A stretch of DNA of 64,000 nt from Lachnospiraceae bacterium (GTDB lineage Bacteria > Bacillota > Clostridia > Lachnospirales > Lachnospiraceae), in the NCBI GenBank assembly GCA_017437785.1, contig JAFRXH010000048.1:1-64000 (forward strand), given 5' to 3'. How positions within the stretch are numbered: the stretch's first letter is position 1; every line of letters begins with the position of its first letter. Made by a program: the position numbers and the translations under genes. The notes below the pieces were generated by a model. The model made no database searches and was not told the DNA's origin. It saw only the letters and a program-made list of their open reading frames with translations. Shown here in pieces: positions 35,751 through 44,092 of this stretch.

Positions 35751-36293
35751 ATGACTTACGAAGAGATAGTTAGCTATGTAAGTAAGAAGGCCACAAAGCT
35801 GAAGGCAAAGGGTGAGGCTGCCGTTCAGGTTGATATTACCGGTGAAGGCGAAGGCGCATTCTATGTGGCTATTAAGGAAGGTAAGATCGAAGTAGCACCG
35901 TACGAGTATTTTGATCATGATGCTAAGGTTATCGCAGACGGTAACGATTTCATCGCATATCTTGATGGAAAGGCTGATGCAAACGTTCTGGAGATCCAGG
36001 GTGATGCAGAAAAGGCCGCCATCATCAAGGAACTTGTGAGCAAGGCTCCTGCAAAGGCAGCAGCAAAGCCCGCAGAGAAGAAGGCAGCTCCCGCAAAGGC
36101 AGCAGCAAAGCCTGCTGAGAAGAAGGCAGCTCCCGCAAAGGCAGCAGCAAAGCCCGTTGAGAAGAAGGCAGAGCCTGCTAAAGAAGCAGAAAAGAAGGCA
36201 GAGCCCGCTAAGGAAGCTGAAAAGAAGGCTGAGCCTGCAAAGGCAGCAGCAAAGAAGCCCGCAGCAAAGAAGCCTGCAACCAAGAAGAAATAA
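35751..36293 (+). CDS. SCP2-like protein with histone-H1-like Lys/Ala/Pro tail
   Basis: A 180-aa protein in two parts. Residues 1-100 (MTYEEIVSYVSKKATKLKAKG...YVAIKEGKIEV...YDFIAYLDGKADANVLEIQG-like) resemble the SCP2 sterol-carrier fold. Residues about 103-180 are tandem AKAAAKPAEKKAAP and EPAKEAEKK repeats ending in KKPAAKKPATKKK, like histone H1 or AlgP tails. The tail is likely disordered and would bind nucleic acid. GGGAGGAAGGAAAGACA precedes ATG 35751. What the SCP2 part binds is unknown. Confidence 0.75.
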   Translation: MTYEEIVSYVSKKATKLKAKGEAAVQVDITGEGEGAFYVAIKEGKIEVAPYEYFDHDAKVIADGNDFIAYLDGKADANVLEIQGDAEKAAIIKELVSKAPAKAAAKPAEKKAAPAKAAAKPAEKKAAPAKAAAKPVEKKAEPAKEAEKKAEPAKEAEKKAEPAKAAAKKPAAKKPATKKK

Positions 36294-36326
36294 ACAGTAT
36301 CCGGTAAGTCATATGATCATAATAAT

Positions 36327-36358
36327 AAGACAGGAAATATTTCCTGTCTTATTTTTTT
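36327..36358 (+). terminator. Terminator of the SCP2-like gene
   Basis: A perfect palindrome AAGACAGGAAAT/ATTTCCTGTCTT followed by ATTTTTTT. Confidence 0.85.
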
Positions 36359-36362
36359 GCTA

Positions 36363-36415
36363 TGCACAGGGCCGTCGGAAAGAAGATGCAGGCTAAAGCT
36401 GACCGCCGGCCCGGT
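36363..36415. repeat. REP-like palindromic repeat, copy R3 (short)
   Basis: It starts with the same TGCACAGGGCCG as R2, carries the GGCTAAAGCTGACC core and closes with CGGCCC. The second hairpin is missing. It lies between the convergent SCP2-like and DUF1858 genes. Confidence 0.7.
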
Positions 36416-36429
36416 CACTGCGGTATATC

Positions 36430-36738
36430 TTATGCTTCGGCTGCGTTATCCAGCGTATTTACGGCCTCTAAGATATCGTCCACATCAAAGCCGTGTACCA
36501 TTGCGGCTTCTTCCAGAGTCTCGCCCATGGAGGCAGGGCAGGAGAAGCAGTACATTCCGGCCTGCATAAGTATGGGAGCCAGATTGGGGTTCAGCATCAG
36601 GGCATCAGTCACAAGCATGTCCTTGGTTATGACTACCTTTTCTTCTTCGGATTTTTCCTCTGCTGCGGGGTTTTTCTTACCGTTGGTGTTTTCGGCTTCT
36701 GTGGCCTTGACATCCTTATTCTTTCCAAAACCAAACAT
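36430..36738 (-). CDS. DUF1858 redox-disulfide domain protein
   Basis: A 102-aa protein. The C-terminal half (ITKDMLVTDALMLNP...AGMYCFSCPASMGETLEEAAMVHGFDVDDIL) is the DUF1858 family, also called hybrid-cluster-protein-associated disulfide domain, with the pair CFSC. The N-terminal 35 residues are charged and low in complexity. ATG at 36738 has AAAGGA 11 bases upstream; an ATG four codons earlier overlaps that site. It probably takes part in anaerobic redox or nitrosative stress, by family. Confidence 0.85.
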   Translation of the reverse strand: MFGFGKNKDVKATEAENTNGKKNPAAEEKSEEEKVVITKDMLVTDALMLNPNLAPILMQAGMYCFSCPASMGETLEEAAMVHGFDVDDILEAVNTLDNAAEA

Positions 36739-36813
36739 AGTTTTTATCATCCTTTCTTTTTCTGTATTTCCGATGAGTCCACATTCTAACATAAAGCGCC
36801 CACCCCTGCAAGA

Positions 36814-36842
36814 TTGACAAGCTTTTTATGCAAGCATATAAT
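36814..36842 (+). promoter_or_regulatory. Consensus promoter for the 584-aa membrane protein
   Basis: A perfect TTGACA (36814-36819), a 17-base spacer and a perfect TATAAT (36837-36842). Confidence 0.8.
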
Positions 36843-36885
36843 ATTATGGATTATACCTATTCTTATGCGAGGGAGGCGTAGAATT

Positions 36886-38640
36886 ATGGAAGGTTTTGAT
36901 AATCAGGATCAGAATAACAGTCCGGTGTTTTCAAATAACGGCGGAAGCCCGGAGTATATGAACCCGGTATTTATGCCTTCGCAGCAGGTGCCGGAGCAGC
37001 CTAAGAAAAAGTTTAAACTCTGGCCGGTGATCGTAGCGCTCGTTGCGCTGGTCCTTATAGGCGGCGGCGTAATACTCTTTTTGATGCGTGATGTTATAGC
37101 CAACAGCATGGCTAAATCGAGCAAGACACCTGAGGAGTATCTTGCCTACGTGGTAGATAAACAGCCCTGGGATACTCTTAACAAGGAATATGAAGAGGCT
37201 TATACGCAGGTATCATCTCTGGGCAATACCAGGATGGATGGTGAGATCCGCTTTAATATGTCCGATGATATGCTTGAAACCGTTGAATCGGCGATAGAAG
37301 AGGCGATGTCAAGCAGCAGTTATTATTATTATTACAGCCCCCAGGACGATATAGATCTGCGTCTGGATGCATGGCAGGATATCGCATTTGAGTTTGCGAA
37401 CGTCCGCGCGGATAACGGCTTATCGGCAATGCAGGGTATCAGGATCAAGGACAAGGATTATCTTCTGAGCCTGGAGGAGCTGTACGATACCGACAAATCT
37501 ACTGCTTATGTGCGCTGCCCCCAGTTAAACGAAGATTATGCTGCGATCAAACTGGCAAATATTCTTGATGATGATGAGCTGGAAATGGTCAACGGGATCA
37601 TAGACAGCGGTAAGAACGGCTTAAGCGTACTTCCGACGGCAAAGACAATGGATGAGATGCGTCAGAGATATATGTCCGCGATCCTCGAGCAGATAGATGA
37701 CGTGGATATGAGTGATGATACGCTGGTCGTGAACTCACAGGAAATGAAATGTACGGTACTGAGTTTTACCCTTGATGAGGATATGCAGAAAAACATCTGT
37801 CAGGCGTTCATAGATACCGTCAGGGATGACAGTGATCTGGAAGATTTCTTCTATAACCTGGTTAAGGAATCCGGTAAGGGTATGAGTATGAATATGGATC
37901 CCGATGAACTGTGGGAGGATCTGATGAAAGAGCTGGATAAAGCAGAGCAGAGTCTTGATGATATCGAGATCGATGTTGAGCCCGATGTTTTGATATATGT
38001 TGATAATAAGGGAAATATAGTAGGTTTTAGTATTGAAGATTCAAAAGATGTGCTCTTATTGGGCTATATACGTAAAGGTACCAAACTATGGTTTGAATTC
38101 AGCGCCACTTCAGGAAAGAAAGATCTGTTCAGTTTCACAGGCGAAGGAAAGGCCGGAGTATCCGGCGTGGACATGGATTGCCTTTTGGCTGTAAACGATG
38201 ATGAGGAGTTTGAGCTGCCTTTCACGCTGGAGGATTTCAGTTCAAAAGGCGGTACTTTCCGTATGGACTTAGAGCCCATATGCGACATGATACTTGACAG
38301 TCCGCATAACAAAGATGCAGAGGATCTGTTGGATATACTGGATGGAGAGCTCGTTATCTCTTCACAGAGAAACGACATGGAATCTAAAGGTTCCGTGGCG
38401 ATCGAAGACGGCAGTGAGACAAAAGTGGGCATCAGTTATGATGTGAAGCTGGGCAAGGGTGATGAAATAGAATTCCCTGCAAACAAGGAGTGTGTAAAGA
38501 TCAGCAGTGCAATAGAACTGATGCCTTATCTTGGGGATTGTGATATTAATAAACTGGCAGACGCTCTAGAGAAGCTGGGACTGCCCAAAGAGTATGCTGA
38601 CGAAGTCAGGGACAGCGCCGATATGTTAAAGTACTATTGA
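36886..38640 (+). CDS. Membrane-anchored protein of unknown function
   Basis: I do not recognise a family. The protein has 584 aa: a short Asn/Pro/Gln-rich cytoplasmic head (1-40), KKKFK, one membrane helix (46-67), and a large external domain of about 510 residues rich in Asp, Glu and Ser. It contains a run of six tyrosines (about 145-150) inside SSSYYYYYYSP. The pattern (a head, one helix and an acidic body) is like many Lachnospiraceae surface proteins of DUF type. ATG 36886 follows GGGAGGCG, and a consensus promoter drives it. Confidence 0.7.
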   Translation: MEGFDNQDQNNSPVFSNNGGSPEYMNPVFMPSQQVPEQPKKKFKLWPVIVALVALVLIGGGVILFLMRDVIANSMAKSSKTPEEYLAYVVDKQPWDTLNKEYEEAYTQVSSLGNTRMDGEIRFNMSDDMLETVESAIEEAMSSSSYYYYYSPQDDIDLRLDAWQDIAFEFANVRADNGLSAMQGIRIKDKDYLLSLEELYDTDKSTAYVRCPQLNEDYAAIKLANILDDDELEMVNGIIDSGKNGLSVLPTAKTMDEMRQRYMSAILEQIDDVDMSDDTLVVNSQEMKCTVLSFTLDEDMQKNICQAFIDTVRDDSDLEDFFYNLVKESGKGMSMNMDPDELWEDLMKELDKAEQSLDDIEIDVEPDVLIYVDNKGNIVGFSIEDSKDVLLLGYIRKGTKLWFEFSATSGKKDLFSFTGEGKAGVSGVDMDCLLAVNDDEEFELPFTLEDFSSKGGTFRMDLEPICDMILDSPHNKDAEDLLDILDGELVISSQRNDMESKGSVAIEDGSETKVGISYDVKLGKGDEIEFPANKECVKISSAIELMPYLGDCDINKLADALEKLGLPKEYADEVRDSADMLKYY

Positions 38641-38653
38641 TATATGGAATGAT

Positions 38654-39274
38654 CTATTCAGAGGCGGAGGTTTTTATCTTTTCCAGATTGCGGATGATAG
38701 AAGCGCTCATCGGAGAATCGAGCTCGCCGGCTTTAGTGATAAGCCTGTCTATTTCTCCGGTGCGGCCGCTCTGCATATAGAGCTCTCCCAACAGTTTATA
38801 GGAGGCGCTTACGTCGCTTTTGCTGTCGATGGCGTATTCGAGCAGACGTATCGCTTCCGTATCGTGTCCCGCATCTGCCAGATAGGAAGCATACATCTGC
38901 AGCGCGCGGACTAAAGATGTGTAGTTTGAATCAAAGCGCATCAGGTCATGCAGATTGGCTACACCATAACGCAGTTTCAGATCGGTATTACTGATACCTG
39001 TCAGATTTACGATCTTTTCATTCCTTAAGTTTTCAAGTGTGCGCCTGGCTTCTGTGGCGTCGTGAGACTCATCGTCATAAGGGAAATCGTAGAATTCTCC
39101 GGGAATGATCAGATAGTCCAGATCATCAAGGGGCTGTTTGCGGACTTCGTTTGCAGCGCGTTCCCGTTCCTGAAATTTTTCAAGCTTTTCCTTTATACTG
39201 TTTTCGCCTTTTTTTCCCGCTATCGCGATGGCGATGATCAGTATAAAACAGCTTGCTAAAACCGGCATAAACAT
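38654..39274 (-). CDS. Membrane-anchored TPR-like protein
   Basis: A 206-aa protein with an N-terminal membrane helix (about 2-19), a basic/acidic coiled stretch and, from about residue 110, helical repeats of TPR type (RALQMYASYLADAGHDTEAIRLLEYAI and SASYKLLGELYMQSGRTGEIDRLI). TPRs mediate protein contacts, and the partner is unknown. It converges on the previous gene and is divergent from the 35-aa gene. Confidence 0.68.
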   Translation of the reverse strand: MFMPVLASCFILIIAIAIAGKKGENSIKEKLEKFQERERAANEVRKQPLDDLDYLIIPGEFYDFPYDDESHDATEARRTLENLRNEKIVNLTGISNTDLKLRYGVANLHDLMRFDSNYTSLVRALQMYASYLADAGHDTEAIRLLEYAIDSKSDVSASYKLLGELYMQSGRTGEIDRLITKAGELDSPMSASIIRNLEKIKTSASE

Positions 39275-39307
39275 ATAAAATATACTCCGAAATGTGAGGT
39301 GATAAAT

Positions 39308-39415
39308 ATGTTCAACATGAATAACAAAAATCGTAAGGTCTTTACAACGATCATGATAATCATACTTACCCTGGCCATGATACTGCCTACCGTTGCAGCG
39401 GCGCTGGCCAATTGA
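39308..39415 (+). CDS. 35-aa single-helix membrane miniprotein
   Basis: A small protein: a polar/basic head (MFNMNNKNRKVF) followed by one hydrophobic helix (TTIMIIILTLAMILPTVAAAL) and the end AN. GAGGTGATAAAT gives a good ribosome site for ATG 39308. The layout resembles membrane miniproteins such as Prli42, the stressosome anchor of Listeria, but the similarity is only one of shape. It comes 33 bases before the next gene. Confidence 0.65.
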   Translation: MFNMNNKNRKVFTTIMIIILTLAMILPTVAAALAN

Positions 39416-39448
39416 TAGTGTAAATCATTTTGGCACAGGATGCAAGGC

Positions 39449-40282
39449 ATGAGAACGGATAAAAGAAGTGTATCCGGGGCAGACTATGACAGGGAACGTT
39501 TAAGCAACAGGGTGGTTGCCGTTGTACTGTTGCTTTTTTCTATATGTCTTATCATATGGTATGCCATCCGGGTAAATGTTAAAGAAGTGAAGACTTCCGG
39601 AAACCGCGCGCAGATACAGACTGTAGTGGATACGGACAGAATGGTGCTGTTCGAAAATACACATGTAGGCGATGTGGATGTGTCCGGAATGACGGTAGCG
39701 GATGCGCGCAGTAAGGTAGAGGAATATCTAGATACCGTATTTGATACGGAGTTTAAACTGCGTGTCGCACAAGATAGGGAAGTACCGGTGAGTTTAAGAC
39801 AGCTGAGCGCCTACTGGGTCAATCCCGAAGCCATAGGCGAGGCGGCACACCTTAAGGATGGCCGTGACGTGGTCGCACGTTATACGCTTGGCAAGGATAT
39901 GGAGCAGTCGGGGCTTGAGATACCGCTGGAAGTGAGCCTTGAAAAAGAAGCTGCAATGGACTGGCTTATGAGCAATTGCAGTAAATATGATGTGGAGATG
40001 ACGGGATCGGAGCTGATCACCGAAGGCGGTGTGGCTAGAGTAAAACTGGGCAGGGTAGGCCAGACGCTGAATATCTCGGAATCCGTGGCACAGCTTATGA
40101 ACAGCGGCTTTGATTTTGTTAAGAACGGCGAAAGCCTGTTCATCCTTCCGCTGGAGGAACTGTATCCGGCATCGATACCCGAAGGATACGAAGAATACCC
40201 CGGTATCAATGAACTGGTAATGGAAGCGGAAGCTGCGGCAATGTCTGCGGATGGCAATGATACGGAGGCTATAGAGCCGTGA
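39449..40282 (+). CDS. Membrane-anchored protein with a peptidoglycan-binding (PG_binding_4/YoaR-like) domain
   Basis: A 277-aa protein with one membrane helix (about 22-42) and an external part. VGDVDVSGMTVADARSKVEEYL is the hallmark of the domain that precedes L,D-transpeptidase or VanW modules. No catalytic transpeptidase motif is present, so it is a stand-alone binding or scaffold protein. ATG 39449 has AGGA 8 bases upstream; ATG 39440 is the alternative. It overlaps the following gene by 4 bases. Confidence 0.7.
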   Translation: MRTDKRSVSGADYDRERLSNRVVAVVLLLFSICLIIWYAIRVNVKEVKTSGNRAQIQTVVDTDRMVLFENTHVGDVDVSGMTVADARSKVEEYLDTVFDTEFKLRVAQDREVPVSLRQLSAYWVNPEAIGEAAHLKDGRDVVARYTLGKDMEQSGLEIPLEVSLEKEAAMDWLMSNCSKYDVEMTGSELITEGGVARVKLGRVGQTLNISESVAQLMNSGFDFVKNGESLFILPLEELYPASIPEGYEEYPGINELVMEAEAAAMSADGNDTEAIEP

Positions 40283-40773
40283 GATATGATATAGTCATCA
40301 GCGGAGCGGTGGGCGTAAGCGGGACGATCGCTTTTGCCCGTGAAGCCATGCCACAGCTTTATGAACGATACAGCAGAACCTATATCGACAGAGCGATGGA
40401 TGCCGCAAAGCAGATGCTTATGCCGCCGGCATTAAAAGATATAAGGCTTTATGAGATAGGCGCAGGCGGCATATATGCCGCGCTGTGGGAAGCAGCAAAG
40501 GAAGCAGGCTGCGGCTTAAGGGTTAAGCTGTATGATATACCGGTAAGACAGGACATCATAGAGATATGTAATACACTGGATAAGGATCCGTATACGCTTG
40601 AATCGAAAGGACAATATCTGATATTTACGCCTGACGGTCTCAGCACCGTGGATGAGCTGAAAGCAGCCGGATATACGGATGCGGCGCTCGCTGGATATAC
40701 CACGGATGATAAAAAAAGGCTTATCATTTACGGGGATGTGGAGAGATTTCTGACACCGCCCGAAAGAGGATGA
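40279..40773 (+). CDS. Stand-alone AIR synthase C-terminal-like (HypE-like) protein
   Basis: A 164-aa protein. YDIVISGAVGVSGTIAFARE and EIGAGGIYAALWEAAKEAGCGLRVKLYDIPVRQDIIEICNTLDKDPY match the C-terminal half of HypE/PurM-like proteins (hydrogenase maturation or AIR synthase type). The ATP-binding N-terminal half is absent, so it cannot be a complete HypE. A role in metabolism is inferred only. It overlaps the gene before and precedes an Lrp regulator by 19 bases. Confidence 0.7.
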   Translation: MRYDIVISGAVGVSGTIAFAREAMPQLYERYSRTYIDRAMDAAKQMLMPPALKDIRLYEIGAGGIYAALWEAAKEAGCGLRVKLYDIPVRQDIIEICNTLDKDPYTLESKGQYLIFTPDGLSTVDELKAAGYTDAALAGYTTDDKKRLIIYGDVERFLTPPERG

Positions 40774-40792
40774 TAAAGAAAGGAGAAAAACA

Positions 40793-41278
40793 ATGCTTAG
40801 AGAAGAGATCTTAAAAAATATAGAGAGGGACAGCCGTGTCGATGTTCACGAGCTGGCGGTACGTCTGGGCGCGGCGGATGCGGAAGTTATAAATGCCATG
40901 AAGGAAATGGAAGATGAAGGCATCATCTGCGGATATCATACAATGATCGACTGGGAGAAGACTTCAATGGAGAGCGTTACCGCTCTTATCGAAGTGCGCT
41001 GCACACTGCAGAGAGGTCAGGGATTTGACCGCATAGCAGAGCGTATCTATATGTATCCCGAAGTTAAGAGTGTGTATCTTATAAGCGGAGGTTACGATCT
41101 GCGGGTCACCTTAGAGGGCAAATCCATAAAGGAAGTGAGCAGCTTTGTATCAGACAAGCTCTCCACACTTGAGAACGTACTCAGCACAGCTACACATTTT
41201 ATCTTAAAGAAATACAAAGACCATGGAACCATCATGGCTAAAAAAAGCCCGGATGAGAGGCAGGTGATAACACCGTGA
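40793..41278 (+). CDS. Lrp/AsnC family transcriptional regulator
   Basis: A 161-aa regulator with an N-terminal HTH (REEILKNIERDSRVDVHELAVRLG) and a RAM ligand-binding domain (SVTALIEVRCT...VKSVYLISGGYDLRVTLEG). AAAGGAGAAAAACA precedes ATG. It overlaps the aminotransferase by 4 bases, a frequent pairing in which the regulator responds to the amino acid that the enzyme handles. Confidence 0.9.
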   Translation: MLREEILKNIERDSRVDVHELAVRLGAADAEVINAMKEMEDEGIICGYHTMIDWEKTSMESVTALIEVRCTLQRGQGFDRIAERIYMYPEVKSVYLISGGYDLRVTLEGKSIKEVSSFVSDKLSTLENVLSTATHFILKKYKDHGTIMAKKSPDERQVITP

Positions 41279-42438
41279 GAGACCCATTATCAAAGACAAT
41301 AAAAGGCATTAAACCCTCCGGCATACGTAAATTCTTTGATATCGCCAGCGAGATGAAGGATGTCATCTCTCTTGGTGTGGGCGAGCCGGATTTTGATACG
41401 CCCTGGCATATAAGGGACGAGGGTATATATTCCCTTGAAAGAGGACGTACATTCTATACATCCAATACAGGTCTTAAAGAACTGCGTACGGAGATAAACA
41501 ATTATCTTACCAGAAGGATAGGAGTTTCCTACGATCCGGATAAGGAGATAATGGTGACGGTAGGCGGATCGGAAGGTATCGATATTGCCATGCGCGCCAT
41601 GCTCGATCCCGGAGATGAGGTGCTGATACCGCAGCCTTCGTATGTCTCCTACGAACCCTGCTGTGTGCTGGCGGGCGGTAAGCCGGTCATCATCAACTTA
41701 AAGGAAGAGAACGAATTCCGTCTGACCGCAGCAGAGCTGGAAGAAGCAATTACCGATAAGACAAAGCTTTTAGTGCTGCCTTTCCCCAATAATCCTACAG
41801 GAGCTATCATGGAGAGGAGCGATCTGGAAGCGATCGCGGCTGTGATCGAAAAGCATGATCTGTATGTGATAAGTGATGAGATCTATTCGGAACTGTCCTA
41901 TAAAGGGGACCATGTTTCGATAACGCAGCTTCCCGGTATGCGTGAACGTACCGTGCTGATCAACGGTTTCTCAAAGGCTTATGCGATGACCGGATGGAGA
42001 CTGGGCTATGCCTGTGCTTCCGAGATCATCTTAAAACAGATGCTTAAGATACACCAGTTTGCCATCATGTGTGCGCCTACCACCAGCCAGTATGCGGCTG
42101 TGGAAGCTTTAAAGAACGGCGATGAAGATGTGGCACAGATGAGGGATGCGTATAACCAGCGCAGACGGTTCCTAATGGAACGCTTTAAGGAGATGGGGCT
42201 GCAGTGCTTTGAGCCTTACGGCGCATTCTATGTATTCCCCTGCATAAAGGAATTCGGCTTAAGTTCCGATGATTTTGCAATGCGTTTCGTTAAGGAAGAG
42301 CATGTGGCGGTAGTACCCGGAACCGCATTCGGCGATTGCGGCGAAGGCTATCTGCGTATTTCCTACGCATATTCGATCGAGGCTCTTAAGGCCGCGCTCG
42401 AGAGGATGGAGAAGTTTCTTAAGAAACTGCGGGGATGA
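41275..42438 (+). CDS. PLP-dependent class I/II aminotransferase (PatA-like)
   Basis: A 387-aa fold-type I aminotransferase. VGEPDFDTPWHI, FPNNPTGAIM, YVISDEIYSELSY and the PLP lysine in NGFSKAYAMTGWRLGY are present. It resembles aspartate/aromatic aminotransferases and the PatA group. Its substrate is unknown. Its GTG start overlaps the Lrp gene, and a strong terminator follows. Confidence 0.92.
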   Translation: MRDPLSKTIKGIKPSGIRKFFDIASEMKDVISLGVGEPDFDTPWHIRDEGIYSLERGRTFYTSNTGLKELRTEINNYLTRRIGVSYDPDKEIMVTVGGSEGIDIAMRAMLDPGDEVLIPQPSYVSYEPCCVLAGGKPVIINLKEENEFRLTAAELEEAITDKTKLLVLPFPNNPTGAIMERSDLEAIAAVIEKHDLYVISDEIYSELSYKGDHVSITQLPGMRERTVLINGFSKAYAMTGWRLGYACASEIILKQMLKIHQFAIMCAPTTSQYAAVEALKNGDEDVAQMRDAYNQRRRFLMERFKEMGLQCFEPYGAFYVFPCIKEFGLSSDDFAMRFVKEEHVAVVPGTAFGDCGEGYLRISYAYSIEALKAALERMEKFLKKLRG

Positions 42439-42474
42439 GTTGAGGCAGACAGCCATATAAAGAACAATAAAGCT

Positions 42475-42525
42475 AAAGATCCCAGTGCAGGCTGAAAATA
42501 AAGACGCTGCATCGGGATCTTTTTA
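42475..42525 (+). terminator. Terminator of the Lrp-aminotransferase operon
   Basis: AAGATCCC-a-GTGCAG pairs with CTGCAT-c-GGGATCTT, then TTTTA. Confidence 0.8.
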
Positions 42526-42563
42526 TATGAAAAATATGTAGTTTTAAAAGGAGATGCGCCGGA

Positions 42564-42770
42564 TCATTTTTTGTTACTCCGGCCCAGCAGATAGTCTGCG
42601 GAAACTTTGTATAGATCACAGAGCTTCAGCAGATGACGTATCGGCATTTCATTTGCACCGCGTTCATAACGGGCATACATCGTCTGTGAAGTGCCGAGTA
42701 TCGATGCCACATATTCCTGAGTATAGTCACAGTCTTCACGAAGATCTCGCATCCTGCGGATGTAGTCCAT
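42564..42770 (-). CDS. Small XRE-type helix-turn-helix regulator
   Basis: A 68-aa DNA-binding protein consisting of one HTH: YTQEYVASILGTSQTMYARYERG followed by LLKLCDLYKVSADYLLGRSNKK. It has no extra ligand domain. It is divergent from the lipoprotein at 42954. A perfect inverted repeat lies between them, over the lipoprotein promoter, and is its likely operator. Confidence 0.85.
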   Translation of the reverse strand: MDYIRRMRDLREDCDYTQEYVASILGTSQTMYARYERGANEMPIRHLLKLCDLYKVSADYLLGRSNKK

Positions 42771-42856
42771 AAACGATATATCCCTTTGTATTAAAATATT
42801 ATAGTTGCAGCTGATCGCTAAGCGGACTCAAAACTACCGTATTATATCAAGTAAAG

Positions 42857-42896
42857 ATATTTACTATTGACAATTAGTAAATATATGTACTAAAAT
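42857..42896 (+). promoter_or_regulatory. Promoter inside an inverted-repeat operator
   Basis: ATATTTACTA (42857-42866) and TAGTAAATAT (42875-42884) are perfect 10-bp arms around TTGACAAT. TTGACA (42867-42872) is a perfect -35, and TAAAAT (42891-42896) is a possible -10 with an 18-base spacer. Binding by the divergent XRE protein would block the promoter. Confidence 0.65.
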
Positions 42897-42953
42897 CAAT
42901 TACTGTTGTTTATTGGCAATGTATCAAAGACTTTGCGGAAGGGGAGATCCGTC

Positions 42954-43925
42954 ATGAAAAAGAAAGCTGTTTTTGTATTATTAGGGCTTAGTACAGTAAT
43001 GTTATTATCCGGGTGCGGTAAAAGCGAAAAGGAACAGGCTAAAGAGTATTATCAGGAAGAGCTGGGCCTGAATGAAGAAGAAGCTCAGGAGATTGCGGAT
43101 TTTGTATATAGTGACGGCAGTGATCCTGAAGAGGAGAAGGTTCAGGAAGAAGAAACAGCAGCTGATAAAGAACTTGAACGTTTTCCGGTCTCTGCGGAAT
43201 GGAAGGATTACAGTGTTCCGGATAATATGATACAGATCGATGATACTATGTATACAGCCGGAGTAACTGTTGCGGAGATCATGAAAAAAACAGAAGGCTC
43301 TGCAGCAGGATACACCTATGAGTATAATCCGGGAAAACTGGTCAATAAGGACAAGCAGGAATCCATAGAAATATGCAGAGGGGGTGATCCCTGGTTTATT
43401 ATTACGGCGCGTAATATTTTCAATGAGACTATGTCTTTAGAAGAGTTGCCGGTATCAGTGATCGAAATACAAAAGCCTGCGCTGGAGTATTGTTATTATA
43501 TAGACGGAAGAAGTTATGAGGATATCATGTCTATGAAATATAGTGATGTAAAAGCTCTGTTGGAGACAGTTTTTGCAGATGAAGTCTTAAATGATGCAGC
43601 AAGAAAAGAAATGAAGTATCTGGGACGTTCTGAAAAGTCTATAGAAGATGAAATACAGAATCATTATAATTATTCTGTTAAATCAGATGAAAATGATGTA
43701 CCAAGAATTAAGAATGGATTAAGGGTTGTCTATAGTACAGCCGGCTTTATTAATCCGGAATGGTCATATATTGTTCCTGATGATGATACGTGGAAATACA
43801 GTTACATGAGAGTTTGGGCCAATTATGAATTTTATGTAGATAAAGACACAACTGAAATGGTGGAATTTGCAGCATCTATTGTAGCCTCCAGAACAGGATT
43901 TCCGAAAGAGCTGGTAGTTGAATAA
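42954..43925 (+). CDS. Lipoprotein, probably regulated by the divergent XRE protein
   Basis: A 323-aa lipoprotein. The signal peptide ends in the lipobox MLLSGC (Cys at about 19). An acidic linker follows, then a body with no recognised domain. ATG 42954 lies after GGAAGGGGAGAT. It is noticeably more AT-rich than its neighbours, which suggests recent acquisition or relaxed codon use. It has its own promoter under an operator and two terminators. Confidence 0.72.
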   Translation: MKKKAVFVLLGLSTVMLLSGCGKSEKEQAKEYYQEELGLNEEEAQEIADFVYSDGSDPEEEKVQEEETAADKELERFPVSAEWKDYSVPDNMIQIDDTMYTAGVTVAEIMKKTEGSAAGYTYEYNPGKLVNKDKQESIEICRGGDPWFIITARNIFNETMSLEELPVSVIEIQKPALEYCYYIDGRSYEDIMSMKYSDVKALLETVFADEVLNDAARKEMKYLGRSEKSIEDEIQNHYNYSVKSDENDVPRIKNGLRVVYSTAGFINPEWSYIVPDDDTWKYSYMRVWANYEFYVDKDTTEMVEFAASIVASRTGFPKELVVE

Positions 43926-43928
43926 TTG

Positions 43929-44019
43929 AGCTGCTTATCAATTCCTGACATAGTTTTATAAAGCAGCTTTTCAAAGGCAGCAAAGAGTATACTTTTAGTA
44001 TCTTGACGCTGCCTTTTTT
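43929..44019 (+). terminator. Two tandem terminators
   Basis: AGCTGCTT/AAGCAGCT followed by TTTT (43929-43971), then AAAGGCAGC/GCTGCCTTT followed by TTTT (43973-44019). Confidence 0.75.
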
Positions 44020-44092
44020 ATTGCGTTACAATTAGTGGCGGCAGCGTACAGATTGGGAGTTTTGCCGGATCAATAATAATGCGGAGGAGATT

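Noticed and set aside
35915..36283. Minus-strand ORF with Ala/Phe/Gly repeats
   Set aside because: It is the antisense reading of the Lys/Ala/Pro repeat tail of the SCP2-like gene, and the repeats come from that DNA.
35751..36293. CRISPR or tandem-repeat array in the Lys/Ala/Pro region
   Set aside because: The repeats are codon repeats of a protein tail without unique spacers, and no cas gene is near. No CRISPR array was found in the window.
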